Part shown: in pieces, positions 1 to 7,355 of the stretch | How positions within the stretch are numbered: the stretch's first letter is position 1 | Layout: every line of letters begins with the position of its first letter | Assembly: GCA_030598355.1 (NCBI GenBank) | Contig: JAUVQD010000055.1 | Span: 1 to 7,705, forward strand | Direction: 5' to 3' | DNA from: Actinomycetes bacterium | GTDB taxonomy: Bacteria; Actinomycetota; Aquicultoria; CAJVYJ01; JAUVQD01 | Length of the DNA: 7,705 bases | The notes under the pieces: model-generated | Told to the model about the DNA's origin: nothing | The model's input: only the letters and a program-made list of their open reading frames with translations | The model's database searches: none | Made by a program: the position numbers and the translations under genes

Positions 1-1103
1 GATGTAAGCAGCCCGGTATCGAAATCAGCGATATGCCCGTTGTACTCGATTTCCACCTTCTCTAATGGATCTTCGAGCATTTGCACCAAAACTTTTCCCA
101 ATTGTTGGCAAAGCGGAATAAAAGGCTGCAATTTTTCAGCTACATCGGATGGTACCGGTGCGATATTGACCGCGTTTCCAACAAACTCTCCGCTTAAGCC
201 CGCCACGACCTGCTCGGCTATCGTAACTCCAGCCTTGTCTTGCGCTTCAAGGGTAGATGCTCCCAAGTGCGGTGTAGCCACAACGCAGTCAACCCCAAAC
301 AGCGGGCTTTCCGTGCACGGCTCTTTTGGATAGACGTCGACTCCAATACTTGCCACTTTGCCGCTCTTAAGCGCGGCCATGAGAGCTGTCTCCTCGTATA
401 TGCCGCCGCGCGCGGTGTTGAGCAGCCTCACGCCATCCTTCATGCCAGCGAACTCTTTTTCTCCAAACATACCTATCGTTTCAGCAGTTTTCGGAAGGTG
501 CACCGTTATAAAATCAGCCACCGCCATTAAGGATTCGAGTTTATCCGCCCGGTCGATTCCGAGTTGGGCAAACCTTTCCTTAGATACATACGGATCAAAA
601 CCAACTATCTTCATACCTAACCCTTGCGCCCTCGAGGCTACAAGGTTGCCTATCCGTCCCAACCCGATGATTCCCAGGGTTTTTTCGTAGACTTCAACAC
701 CTTGAAATTTGCTTCTCTCCCATTTACCGGATTTCAGAGAACTACTAGCTTGCGGTATATTCCTTGCCTGCGCTAAGAGAAGAGCTATTGTGTGCTCAGC
801 CGCTGAAATGATATTGCTCTGCGGCGCGTTCGCAACAATAATGCCACACTTGGTAGCGGCGTCAAGATCGACATTGTCTACACCGATCCCCGCCCGACCG
901 ACCACCTTTAATTTCTTCGCCTTTTCTATTAGTTTGGCGTCAACTTGCGTTGCGCTTCTAACAATTAGTGCATCGTACTCGGAAATTTTGGCTTCCAGCT
1001 CATCTCGATCCCAGTCCACTCCGATATCGACGTCGTAATCTTTCTTTAAAAGCTCAACACCAGCATCGGCGATTTTTTCTTTGATTAATACTTTTTGTTT
1101 CAT
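1..1103 (-). CDS. serA: D-3-phosphoglycerate dehydrogenase, 3' end cut by window edge
   Basis: Catalyses NAD-dependent oxidation of 3-phosphoglycerate to 3-phosphohydroxypyruvate, the first step of serine synthesis in the cytosol. I translated 367 codons without a stop; the gene leaves the window at base 1. Visible: an N-terminal substrate-binding part (to about residue 98, including RAGIGVDNVD at 70-79), a Rossmann domain with GLGRIG at 147-152 and Asp170 after the second strand (NAD type), then catalytic Arg232 (NTARGG), Glu261 (YPKEP) and His279 (TPHLGAS). After about residue 310 the chain continues into what looks like the start of the allosteric substrate-binding (ASB) domain, so this is probably the long SerA form of about 525 residues, usually ending in an ACT domain (not visible here). 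I chose the ATG at 1103 because AAAGGGA lies about 5 nt upstream; an in-frame ATG at 1109 touches that site. It follows the aminotransferase by 35 nt, so is probably co-transcribed. Confidence 0.96.
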   Translation of the reverse strand, partial: MKQKVLIKEKIADAGVELLKKDYDVDIGVDWDRDELEAKISEYDALIVRSATQVDAKLIEKAKKLKVVGRAGIGVDNVDLDAATKCGIIVANAPQSNIISAAEHTIALLLAQARNIPQASSSLKSGKWERSKFQGVEVYEKTLGIIGLGRIGNLVASRAQGLGMKIVGFDPYVSKERFAQLGIDRADKLESLMAVADFITVHLPKTAETIGMFGEKEFAGMKDGVRLLNTARGGIYEETALMAALKSGKVASIGVDVYPKEPCTESPLFGVDCVVATPHLGASTLEAQDKAGVTIAEQVVAGLSGEFVGNAVNIAPVPSDVAEKLQPFIPLCQQLGKVLVQMLEDPLEKVEIEYNGHIADFDTGLLT

Positions 1104-1138
1104 GTGCATCCCTTTATCTTCTAGATTCCTGCCTTCTG

Positions 1139-2290
1139 CTAACTCTCAATAAATACTTGCTCGGCGGCGCGAACTCCGCTACCGGCTTCAAATTCATAGC
1201 CCAGCTCAGTAAAACACATCTCCAAGCCGGCCAGAGTGGTCAAGATATCAAACTGGTCGAAGTAGCCCAGGTGCCCGATCCTAAAAATTTTGCCGGCCAA
1301 ATGTTCTTGACCGCCCGCGATTGTGATTCCATACTTAGCACTCATTTTCTTGACCAATTCCTTACCATCGATATTTTCAGGCACCCAAACGGGTGTAACA
1401 GCGCTGCCTCGCCCGTTAGCTGGCGCGAACAACTTAAGGCCCATAGCCTCGGCACCAAGTCTTGTAGCCAAAGCCAACCGTGAGTGCCTCTTTATTATGT
1501 TTTCAAGGCTCTCTTCTCTCATCATGCTCAGAGCCTCTCCTAAACCGATTATCAACGAGACCGGCGGTGTGAACGGTGTGGTCGACTTAGCCAGAGATTT
1601 TCTCGCTTTCGTCCAGCTAAAGTAGAACTTAGGCAAAGTTGACTTCTCAACCGCCGCCCAAGCTTTGTCACTAACAGACACACATGCCAGTCCCGGCGGG
1701 AGCATCAGCCCTTTTTGTGAGCCCGTCATAACAACATCTAGATGCCAATCATCGGCTCTTAGCTCAACCGCGCCAACGCCGGTTATTGAGTCGACGACCA
1801 GCACAGCCTTATGATTTTTAACAATTGCGCCAATCTCTTTGACGTTATTTAGCACACCTGTCGACGTTTCGCTCTGGACTACTAAAACACCTTTTATCTC
1901 AGAATCCGCTTGGAGCTCGCGCGCGATATCAGCGGGCTCAACCACTGTATCCCAATCATATTCAAGACTAATAGCGTTTAATCCATAGGCGGCCGCCAAT
2001 TGATCAAACCGTTGTCCGAATTTCCCGTTCGAGCAGACAATTACCTTGTCCCCCGCGGAAAAGAGATTGACGACCGCAGACTCCATAACTCCGGTGCCGG
2101 AAGACGCGAATGTTAAGACATCGTTTTTTGTCCCAAAAATATACTTTAGATCCTCACTTGCCTTCGCTAGTATCTCGGAAAACTTCGGCGTGCGATGGTG
2201 GATCATTGGCTGGGCTTGTGCCAATAGAACCTCTGGAGGTACAGGTGTCGGCCCGGGCGTCATCAAATATTGTTTACGTATCGCTATCAC
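1139..2290 (-). CDS. Class V PLP-dependent aminotransferase, probable phosphoserine (or serine/alanine-glyoxylate) transaminase
   Basis: 383 residues from the GTG at 2290, close to the usual 380-390 for the alanine-glyoxylate/serine-pyruvate aminotransferase group. Visible: the N-terminal [11 protein letters not shown] block (11-21), phosphate-binding SGTG (64-67), pyridine-contacting Asp167 in VDSITGVGA, the Schiff-base lysine Lys193 in [12 protein letters not shown], and carboxylate-binding Arg337 in FRIGHLG. All key residues are present, so it should be active and cytosolic. Sequence alone does not fix the substrate. Position directly before serA suggests it converts 3-phosphohydroxypyruvate to phosphoserine in place of a standard SerC; the related class V enzyme MJ0959 of Methanocaldococcus is reported to do this. 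Serine-glyoxylate or alanine-glyoxylate exchange are alternatives. It overlaps the end of ilvC by 17 nt if GTG is used. The start is doubtful: the family normally begins at about residue 4 (here IRKQYLM, coded ATA), and the best Shine-Dalgarno site favours that position. Confidence 0.9.
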   Translation of the reverse strand: MIAIRKQYLMTPGPTPVPPEVLLAQAQPMIHHRTPKFSEILAKASEDLKYIFGTKNDVLTFASSGTGVMESAVVNLFSAGDKVIVCSNGKFGQRFDQLAAAYGLNAISLEYDWDTVVEPADIARELQADSEIKGVLVVQSETSTGVLNNVKEIGAIVKNHKAVLVVDSITGVGAVELRADDWHLDVVMTGSQKGLMLPPGLACVSVSDKAWAAVEKSTLPKFYFSWTKARKSLAKSTTPFTPPVSLIIGLGEALSMMREESLENIIKRHSRLALATRLGAEAMGLKLFAPANGRGSAVTPVWVPENIDGKELVKKMSAKYGITIAGGQEHLAGKIFRIGHLGYFDQFDILTTLAGLEMCFTELGYEFEAGSGVRAAEQVFIES

Positions 2291-3281
2291 CCTCTTGGTT
2301 TATCCAGCTCATCATTGATCTCAGTTCTTTGCCAACCTTCTCTACCGAATGCTCCGCCTGCTTGTTTCTGGTGGCATTAAAGACCGGACGATCCACTTGG
2401 TTCTCAAGTATCCACTCTTTCGCGAACTCCCCGTTTTGTATTTCCTTAAGGATTTTGCGCATTTCCTTCCTGGTTGATCTATTGATAATGCGCGGGCCCC
2501 GAGTCAGGTCACCATATTCAGCGGTATCGCTGATGGAGTGGCGCATACCGGAAATTCCTTTTTCGTGTATCAAATCAACAATCAATTTTACCTCGTGTAA
2601 GCACTCAAAATAAGCGATTTCCGGTTGATAGCCGGCATTAACCAACGTTTCAAACCCGGACCTTATCAGCTCTGAAAGGCCGCCGCACAAAACAACCTGC
2701 TCACCAAAGAGATCTGTCTCGGTTTCTTCAGCAAAAGTCGTCTCTAAAACGCCGGCACGGGCAGCGCCAATACCGTCGGCATAGGCTAGCCCTAGCGCCA
2801 AAGCTTTGCCGGTTGCGTCCTGGTGAACAGCGATAAGCGCGGGAACTCCCCCGCCTTCTGTATAAACTCGACGCACCAAATGACCGGGGCCTTTGGGCGC
2901 CACCATCAGAACGTCAACATCAGGCTTGGGATCTATCTGACCGTAGTGGATATTGAAGCCGTGAGCGAATATCAAAGCATTGCCTGGCTCCAGGTTCTGC
3001 TCAACGGATTCATAGTAAACTTGCTTTTGTGTTTGATCAGGGACAAGCATCACGATAACGTCTGCAGCTTTTGCAGCATCCGCTGGGCTCCCGACCTCAA
3101 GGCCCGCCTTTTGCGCCCGAATCCAAGACTCGCCCGGTCGAAGACCGACTATGACATTATGACCGCTCTCTTTAGAGTTCAGAGCATGGGCGTGTCCTTG
3201 GCTTCCATATCCGATAACGGCGATCTTTTTACCGGCCAGGCTTCCCTTGTCCACATCTTTCTCGTAATAAATCTTAGCCAT
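2274..3281 (-). CDS. ilvC: Ketol-acid reductoisomerase, class I
   Basis: Isomerises and reduces 2-acetolactate or 2-aceto-2-hydroxybutyrate to the 2,3-dihydroxy acid, using Mg2+ and a nicotinamide cofactor; second common step of valine and isoleucine synthesis. 335 residues is typical of the short class I form. The Rossmann motif GYGSQG is at 24-29. Catalytic residues fall at the standard class I numbers: His107, Lys130, Asp190, Glu194, Glu226, Glu230 and Ser251. The knotted helical C-terminal domain (about 183-328) is complete. The cofactor loop after strand 2 reads GLRPGESW (46-53) and has Glu51 where NADPH enzymes usually have a neutral or basic residue, so NADH use is possible. The ATG at 3281 is secured by AAGGAG (3292-3287), 5 nt upstream, the strongest ribosome site in the cluster. 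It lies 31 nt after ilvN, with no hairpin between them, and ends in TAA. Confidence 0.98.
   Translation of the reverse strand: MAKIYYEKDVDKGSLAGKKIAVIGYGSQGHAHALNSKESGHNVIVGLRPGESWIRAQKAGLEVGSPADAAKAADVIVMLVPDQTQKQVYYESVEQNLEPGNALIFAHGFNIHYGQIDPKPDVDVLMVAPKGPGHLVRRVYTEGGGVPALIAVHQDATGKALALGLAYADGIGAARAGVLETTFAEETETDLFGEQVVLCGGLSELIRSGFETLVNAGYQPEIAYFECLHEVKLIVDLIHEKGISGMRHSISDTAEYGDLTRGPRIINRSTRKEMRKILKEIQNGEFAKEWILENQVDRPVFNATRNKQAEHSVEKVGKELRSMMSWINQEGDSDT
2287..2294 (-). promoter_or_regulatory. Shine-Dalgarno site for the aminotransferase, overlapping its nominal GTG start
   Basis: GAGGGTGA inside the last codons of ilvC is a near-ideal anti-16S match. It covers the GTG at 2290-2288 and lies 5 nt before an in-frame ATA (2281-2279). 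The next conventional starts, TTG at 2266 and ATG at 2263, are 20 and 23 nt away. Upstream of the GTG itself I see no well-spaced site. Its place inside ilvC suggests translational coupling. Confidence 0.6.
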
Positions 3282-3312
3282 TTTATCTCCTTCATAAAGT
3301 ACTTAAAAAATA

Positions 3313-3798
3313 CTATTTCTCTTTGACGCCTCTTGCTAGAGCAATTTTTCCTGTTCGGGCAAGCTCGGATATGCCATAAGGTTTGAGGAGATCTTCTATG
3401 GCCGCCACTTTGTCGGCTGTCCCGGTTATTTCAAGCGTTAGACTCGACCGGCTAACATCGACAATTTTAGCTCTGAAAATATCTGCTATTGCCACTATTT
3501 CAGGACGGTTCTTGGCATTTGCCTGGACTTTCATGAGAAGCAACTCGCGCCCCACAGACGCATGAGGGTCGAGATCGCTTATCTTGATAACATTTATCAA
3601 TTTATGCAGCTGTTTTATTACCTGCTCTAGAGAATGCTCCTCGGCATCGACGACAATCGTCATTCGAGAAAGTAACGGATCCTCGGTCCGCCCGACGGCT
3701 AGACTATCGATGTTAAACCCGCGCCGGCTAAAGAGACCGGCCACACGAGCTAACACGCCGGGTTTATTTTCCACTAAAACAGAGAGTGTGTGCTTCAC
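3313..3798 (-). CDS. ilvN: Acetolactate synthase small (regulatory) subunit
   Basis: Regulatory partner of IlvB: it raises catalytic activity and confers feedback inhibition by valine. 161 residues, the common length for the short IlvN/IlvH type. An N-terminal ACT domain (about 2-76) starts with LSVLVENKPGVLARVAGLF, and a second ACT-like C-terminal domain follows (about 83-158). Gly14 and Asn29 match the E. coli IlvH positions where substitutions cause valine resistance, so the valine site looks intact and feedback control is expected. The start is GTG at 3798, four bases after the ilvB stop, with GGAG (3809-3806) 7 nt upstream inside the ilvB end; this arrangement suggests translational coupling of the two subunits. 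The alternative name ilvH applies equally. Confidence 0.97.
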   Translation of the reverse strand: MKHTLSVLVENKPGVLARVAGLFSRRGFNIDSLAVGRTEDPLLSRMTIVVDAEEHSLEQVIKQLHKLINVIKISDLDPHASVGRELLLMKVQANAKNRPEIVAIADIFRAKIVDVSRSSLTLEITGTADKVAAIEDLLKPYGISELARTGKIALARGVKEK

Positions 3799-3802
3799 GT
3801 AT

Positions 3803-5557
3803 CTACTCCGTCTCGCTTTCCAGCATATCTGTTATCGGGGCCCCGGGGGCCACCATCGGAAAGACTTTCTCTTCCCGGTTAACAATAAAATCAATTAAAA
3901 CCACAGCCGGGTCAGCCAACGCGCTCTTAATTGCCGGCGCGACATCTTTGGGAGACGTCACCCTGATACCTTTGGCTCCATAAGCTTCGGCCAGTTTGAC
4001 AAAATCAGGCCGATAACGCGGACACTCTGACTCAGGGCTGCTGCACGCCGGCGGACATGTGTAATCTTGCATCATGCAACTGGATGAATATTTATAACCG
4101 TGAAAAAGCTCCTGCCACTGGCGAACCATCCCTAAGAAACCGTTATTTAAGATAGCAATATTTAGCGGTAGTTTATTCATGACCGCTGTAGCCAAATCTT
4201 GACTGACCATTTGAAATGACCCATCGCCGTCGATAGTGAAAACCTTTGAGTCGGGCTTGCCGAATTGAGCGCCAAGAGCCGACGGCAACCCAAAACCCAT
4301 CGTGCCAAGACCACCTGAAGAAATGAATGTCCGTGCCCTCTTGGTTTTGTAAAACTGAGCCGCCCACATTTGGTTCTGTCCAACGCCGGTGGTGATAATG
4401 GTATCGTCTTTGGCTGTCAGCTCAGATATTTTTTCGACAACAAACTGTGGGCGAAGAATCTTATCGCTCTTGCCATATCGGAGCGGATGATCCCGACGCC
4501 ACTCCGCAATCTGTTTGAGCCAGGCCTTATGCTTAACCGACCCTTTGATGGCCAGCTTCTCTACCTCATCAATTAATCCTTTAATAACGCCCTTAGCGCT
4601 ACCGACTATCGGCACTCGTGCCGGAACATTTTTCCCGATTTCAGCCGGGTCAATATCTGCGTGTATGATTTTCGCGTTAGGCGCGAATTCCGCCAACTTG
4701 CCTGTGACCCGATCATCAAAACGGACGCCGAGCGCGATTATTAAATCTGAGGCAGTGATCGCGTGATTTGCGTACCACGTGCCGTGCATGCCAAGCATCC
4801 CCAAATTCAAGGGGTTGTCTCCGTCAATAATACCTATGCCCATCAGGGTTGTGGTTACCGGAATCTGCGCCGCTTCAGCCAGCTTGACAAGCTCACCGGA
4901 AGCGTCGGCCGATATGACCCCGCCACCGCAATATATGATTGGTTTCTTTGACTCCGCTATCATTTTCGCGGCTGCCTTGATTTGCTTGGCGTGTCCTTTG
5001 ACGGTCGGTTTATATCCCGGCAAGTTCAGTTGTTCCGGATATTTGAAATCTATTTCACCCGTTGCTACATCTTTCGGTATGTCAATTAAGACCGGACCCG
5101 GCCGACCCGTTGAAGCAATGTGGAAAGCTTCCTTAACGATACGCGGCAGATCTTTAGAGTCTTTTACGAGATAGCTATGTTTGACGATAGGTAAAGTTAT
5201 GCCGGTAATGTCAGCTTCTTGAAAAGCGTCTGTCCCAAGCACTGGCGTCGACACCTGACCAGTTATGGCCACGATCGGCACCGAATCCATATAGGCGTTA
5301 GCTATCCCGGTCACGAGGTTTGTCGCGCCCGGACCTGAGGTCGCTATGCAGACCCCGACTTTTCCAGTAGCGCGAGCATAACCATCGGCGGCATGCGCGG
5401 CGCTCTGCTCGTGCCGCATTAATATGTGATTTATTTTGGGATGGCCGTAAAGCGCTTCGTAAATGGGAAGCAAAACCCCGCCCGGAATTCCGAACACGAT
5501 ATCCACACCCTCATTTTCCAAACTTCTAAGTAACGCTTCGGCCCCGGTAATTTTCAA
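3803..5557 (-). CDS. ilvB: Acetolactate synthase (acetohydroxyacid synthase) large, catalytic subunit
   Basis: A ThDP-dependent enzyme that condenses two pyruvates to acetolactate, or pyruvate with 2-oxobutyrate to acetohydroxybutyrate; the committed step of the pathway. 584 residues in three domains: ThDP-PYR (about 1-165), with catalytic Glu50 in MRHE; a central domain (about 190-325) with DDRVTGK at 281-287, which binds FAD in this family; and ThDP-PP (about 370-560), with the metal/diphosphate motif GDG (444-446) to NN (471-472) and the active-site tryptophan Trp481 in RQWQELF. The oddity is residues 491-516, about 17 residues longer than in textbook enzymes and holding Cys494, Cys501, Cys505 and Cys512. 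The start is TTG at 5557, supported by AAGGA 7 nt upstream and by the usual family N-terminus (MKITGAEALL). It lies 3 nt after ilvD and 4 nt before ilvN. The match across the whole length to acetohydroxyacid synthases, plus ilvN next door, argues against catabolic acetolactate synthase (AlsS). Confidence 0.98.
   Translation of the reverse strand: MKITGAEALLRSLENEGVDIVFGIPGGVLLPIYEALYGHPKINHILMRHEQSAAHAADGYARATGKVGVCIATSGPGATNLVTGIANAYMDSVPIVAITGQVSTPVLGTDAFQEADITGITLPIVKHSYLVKDSKDLPRIVKEAFHIASTGRPGPVLIDIPKDVATGEIDFKYPEQLNLPGYKPTVKGHAKQIKAAAKMIAESKKPIIYCGGGVISADASGELVKLAEAAQIPVTTTLMGIGIIDGDNPLNLGMLGMHGTWYANHAITASDLIIALGVRFDDRVTGKLAEFAPNAKIIHADIDPAEIGKNVPARVPIVGSAKGVIKGLIDEVEKLAIKGSVKHKAWLKQIAEWRRDHPLRYGKSDKILRPQFVVEKISELTAKDDTIITTGVGQNQMWAAQFYKTKRARTFISSGGLGTMGFGLPSALGAQFGKPDSKVFTIDGDGSFQMVSQDLATAVMNKLPLNIAILNNGFLGMVRQWQELFHGYKYSSSCMMQDYTCPPACSSPESECPRYRPDFVKLAEAYGAKGIRVTSPKDVAPAIKSALADPAVVLIDFIVNREEKVFPMVAPGAPITDMLESETE
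3806..3809 (-). promoter_or_regulatory. Shine-Dalgarno site supporting the ilvN GTG start
   Basis: GGAG lies 7 nt before the GTG at 3798-3796 and overlaps the last sense codons of ilvB just before its TAG. It fixes the GTG as the start and makes ilvN translation likely to depend on ribosomes finishing ilvB. Confidence 0.7.
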
Positions 5558-5560
5558 TTT

Positions 5561-7231
5561 CTAATCCTTTTTCGCTCTCTCAACAATCGCGCCTTTATCC
5601 GCTGAGGAGACTATATCCGCATAACGACTAAGATACCCTTTTGTTATCTTTCTTTCAGGTTGCCGCCAAAGCTTAGCTCTCGCAGTCATCTCAGCTTCAC
5701 TTACCTGAGCATTTAGCTTACGAGATATAATATCAATCTCAATTATATCGCCATCTTGAATATAGGCAATCGGCCCGCCCTCCATGGCCTCAGGAGATAC
5801 ATGGCCTATGGCCGCGCCCCTTGTGCCACCGGAAAAACGGCCATCTGTTATCAGCGCCACCTCGGCATCAAGGCCCATACCCGCTAAGGTAGAGGTCAAG
5901 GTTAGCATTTCTCTCATACCGGGGCCACCTTTTGGCCCCTCATAACGGACGATGATTACGTCACCTGACTTGTCTCCACCTGTCATGATTGCTTGAGCCG
6001 CGTCTTCCTCGGTATCGAAAACCCGCGCCGGGCCAGTATAGGTTAGCATTTCCTTTCGCACCGCCGACTGCTTCACTATCGCGCCATCGGGAGCCAAGTT
6101 GCCCCTTAAGACAGCCAGCCCACCCGTAGCCTGATGAGGATTGTCAACTGGTCTGATTACCTTTTCGTTCCTGTTTCGCGCGCTCTTTATTATATCGCCG
6201 ACATTTCCGAGTACTGTCCGGGCCTCTTTGTCTATCAAACCCTTTTTATCAAGCTCTTTCATGACAGCCGGAATACCCCCGGCCTCATTGAGGTCTTCTA
6301 AATGATCTGTGCCAGCCGGGCTTATCCGGCAAAGATTCGGTGTCTTTGCTGATATCGCGTCGACCATCTCTAAACTGAAATCAAGCCCCAGCTCATTAAC
6401 GATGGCCGGCAGATGAAGCATTGTATTTGTCGAGCCTCCAATGGCCATATCAACCGCCAGCGCGTTCTTGAGCGACCCAGTGCCCACTATTTTTGACGGG
6501 GTTAAATCATCGGCTATCAATTTGACAGCCAGTTTACCCGCTTCCTTGGCTAATCTAATGCGCGCGGCGTTGACCGCCGGAATAGTGCCGTTGCCCGGCA
6601 ACGCCAGCCCAATGGCCTCAGCTAAGCAGTTCATTGAGTTCGCTGTAAAGAGACCCGAACATGACCCGCAACCAGGGCAAGCAACCTCTGCCAAGGCTTC
6701 AAGTTCATCTTCGCTTATCTTGCCAGCTTTCGCCTGGCCAACAGCCTCGAAGACAGATATTAGATCGACTGCCTTATCCCCGGATCTACCAGCTAACATC
6801 GGTCCGCCACTCACAAAAACAGAGGGAATATCAACGCGACATGCCGCCATCAACATTCCCGGAACGATCTTGTCGCAATTAGCGATTAAGACGGCTCCGT
6901 CAAATTGGTGCGCCTGAAGAGACAACTCCACTGAATCAGCGATAACCTCCCGGCTAGGGAGTGAGTACCGCATACCAGCGTGGTTCATGGCTATACCGTC
7001 ACATATACCGATTGTCGAGAATTCCATCGGTGTACCGCCCGCCATTCTAACCCCGGCCTTAGCAGCCGCAGCAATCTTATCGAGATCCCGGTGTCCCGGA
7101 ATTATCTCGTTAGCGGAATTGACAATTGCCACTAGGGGTTGGTTTATTTCATCATTAGTTAAGCCCAGCGCCTTAAAGAGAGAGCGATGGGGGGCTTTAG
7201 CTAAACCTTTTTTTGCCGTGTCACTTTTCAT
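5561..7231 (-). CDS. ilvD: Dihydroxyacid dehydratase
   Basis: Dehydrates 2,3-dihydroxyisovalerate and 2,3-dihydroxy-3-methylvalerate to the 2-oxo acids before final transamination, using an iron-sulfur cluster and Mg2+. From the ATG at 7231 it is 556 residues, typical of the short bacterial/archaeal form (E. coli IlvD is 616). Visible: NEIIPGH (41-47), [10 protein letters not shown] around Cys77-Asp78, [10 protein letters not shown] with Cys119 and Lys121 (the lysine carbamylated in solved relatives), CPGCGSCSG with Cys185, Cys188 and Cys191, and GRFSGG with the catalytic serine near 467. The first cluster cysteine of the plant/mycobacterial [2Fe-2S] type is Gly46 here, as in E. coli-type enzymes, which suggests the oxygen-sensitive [4Fe-4S] class (inference). 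The reading frame extends 27 codons upstream to a TTG at 7312, but that part does not resemble the family. The Shine-Dalgarno site before ATG 7231 is weak (AGAG, 5 nt away). First gene of the operon. Confidence 0.97.
   Translation of the reverse strand: MKSDTAKKGLAKAPHRSLFKALGLTNDEINQPLVAIVNSANEIIPGHRDLDKIAAAAKAGVRMAGGTPMEFSTIGICDGIAMNHAGMRYSLPSREVIADSVELSLQAHQFDGAVLIANCDKIVPGMLMAACRVDIPSVFVSGGPMLAGRSGDKAVDLISVFEAVGQAKAGKISEDELEALAEVACPGCGSCSGLFTANSMNCLAEAIGLALPGNGTIPAVNAARIRLAKEAGKLAVKLIADDLTPSKIVGTGSLKNALAVDMAIGGSTNTMLHLPAIVNELGLDFSLEMVDAISAKTPNLCRISPAGTDHLEDLNEAGGIPAVMKELDKKGLIDKEARTVLGNVGDIIKSARNRNEKVIRPVDNPHQATGGLAVLRGNLAPDGAIVKQSAVRKEMLTYTGPARVFDTEEDAAQAIMTGGDKSGDVIIVRYEGPKGGPGMREMLTLTSTLAGMGLDAEVALITDGRFSGGTRGAAIGHVSPEAMEGGPIAYIQDGDIIEIDIISRKLNAQVSEAEMTARAKLWRQPERKITKGYLSRYADIVSSADKGAIVERAKKD
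5565..5569 (-). promoter_or_regulatory. Shine-Dalgarno site supporting the ilvB TTG start
   Basis: AAGGA lies 7 nt before the TTG at 5557-5555 and spans the end of ilvD just ahead of its TAG stop (5563-5561). No ATG or GTG sits nearby in frame, so this site decides the TTG start. Confidence 0.7.
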
Positions 7232-7320
7232 AAATTCTCTAGGCCGCCGACCCTTTCTTTGCCTCATAAAAAACATTGCCCCCGCAGCCTCTGATTGACC
7301 TTGTGAGAGCAAAAGATTGA
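7232..7320 (-). promoter_or_regulatory. Predicted 5' leader of the ilv-ser operon, with possible attenuator hairpin
   Basis: About 90 nt lie between the expected transcription start (near 7320) and the ilvD ATG. TTGCTCTC (7312-7305) can pair with GGGGGCAA (7283-7276), an 8-bp stem with two G-U pairs and a 21-nt loop, followed closely by a run of six T (7273-7268). This has the outline of an intrinsic terminator. Loop bases AGGCTGC (7290-7284) can pair with GCGGCCT (7247-7241), just before the weak ribosome site. I see no T-box motif and no run of Ile, Leu or Val codons, so regulation by classical attenuation is not shown. Confidence 0.3.
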
Positions 7321-7326
7321 AGAAAA

Positions 7327-7355
7327 AGTTTACCTAAGCCACTATATAGAGTCAA
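7327..7355 (-). promoter_or_regulatory. Sigma70-type promoter for the ilvDBNC-aminotransferase-serA operon
   Basis: TTGACT (7355-7350) and TAAACT (7332-7327) are separated by exactly 17 bases. They match the -35 (5 of 6) and -10 (4 of 6) consensus, upstream of ilvD on the same strand. The expected start of transcription is near 7320. This is the only well-formed promoter I find in the window. Confidence 0.7.

Noticed and set aside
40..1038. Plus-strand open frames in the left 1.1 kb
   Set aside because: They lie antisense to serA, whose minus-strand frame has all catalytic residues and runs unbroken to the window edge.
3282..3312. Terminator or promoter between ilvN and ilvC
   Set aside because: The 31-nt gap has a T-rich run but no stem before it, and only the ilvC ribosome site is recognisable.
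6441..6917. Plus-strand open frame of 158 codons opposite ilvD
   Set aside because: It is antisense to a clearly conserved gene, has no recognisable domain, and its composition is explained by the codon pattern of ilvD. The same applies to the other plus-strand frames, including 2110-2613 and 2823-3326 opposite ilvC.
7232..7312. In-frame N-terminal extension of ilvD from TTG 7312 (or ATG 7276 and 7267)
   Set aside because: Dihydroxyacid dehydratases begin at about the ATG at 7231. The extension looks like translated leader, and the TTG would lie only about 8 nt from the predicted transcript start.
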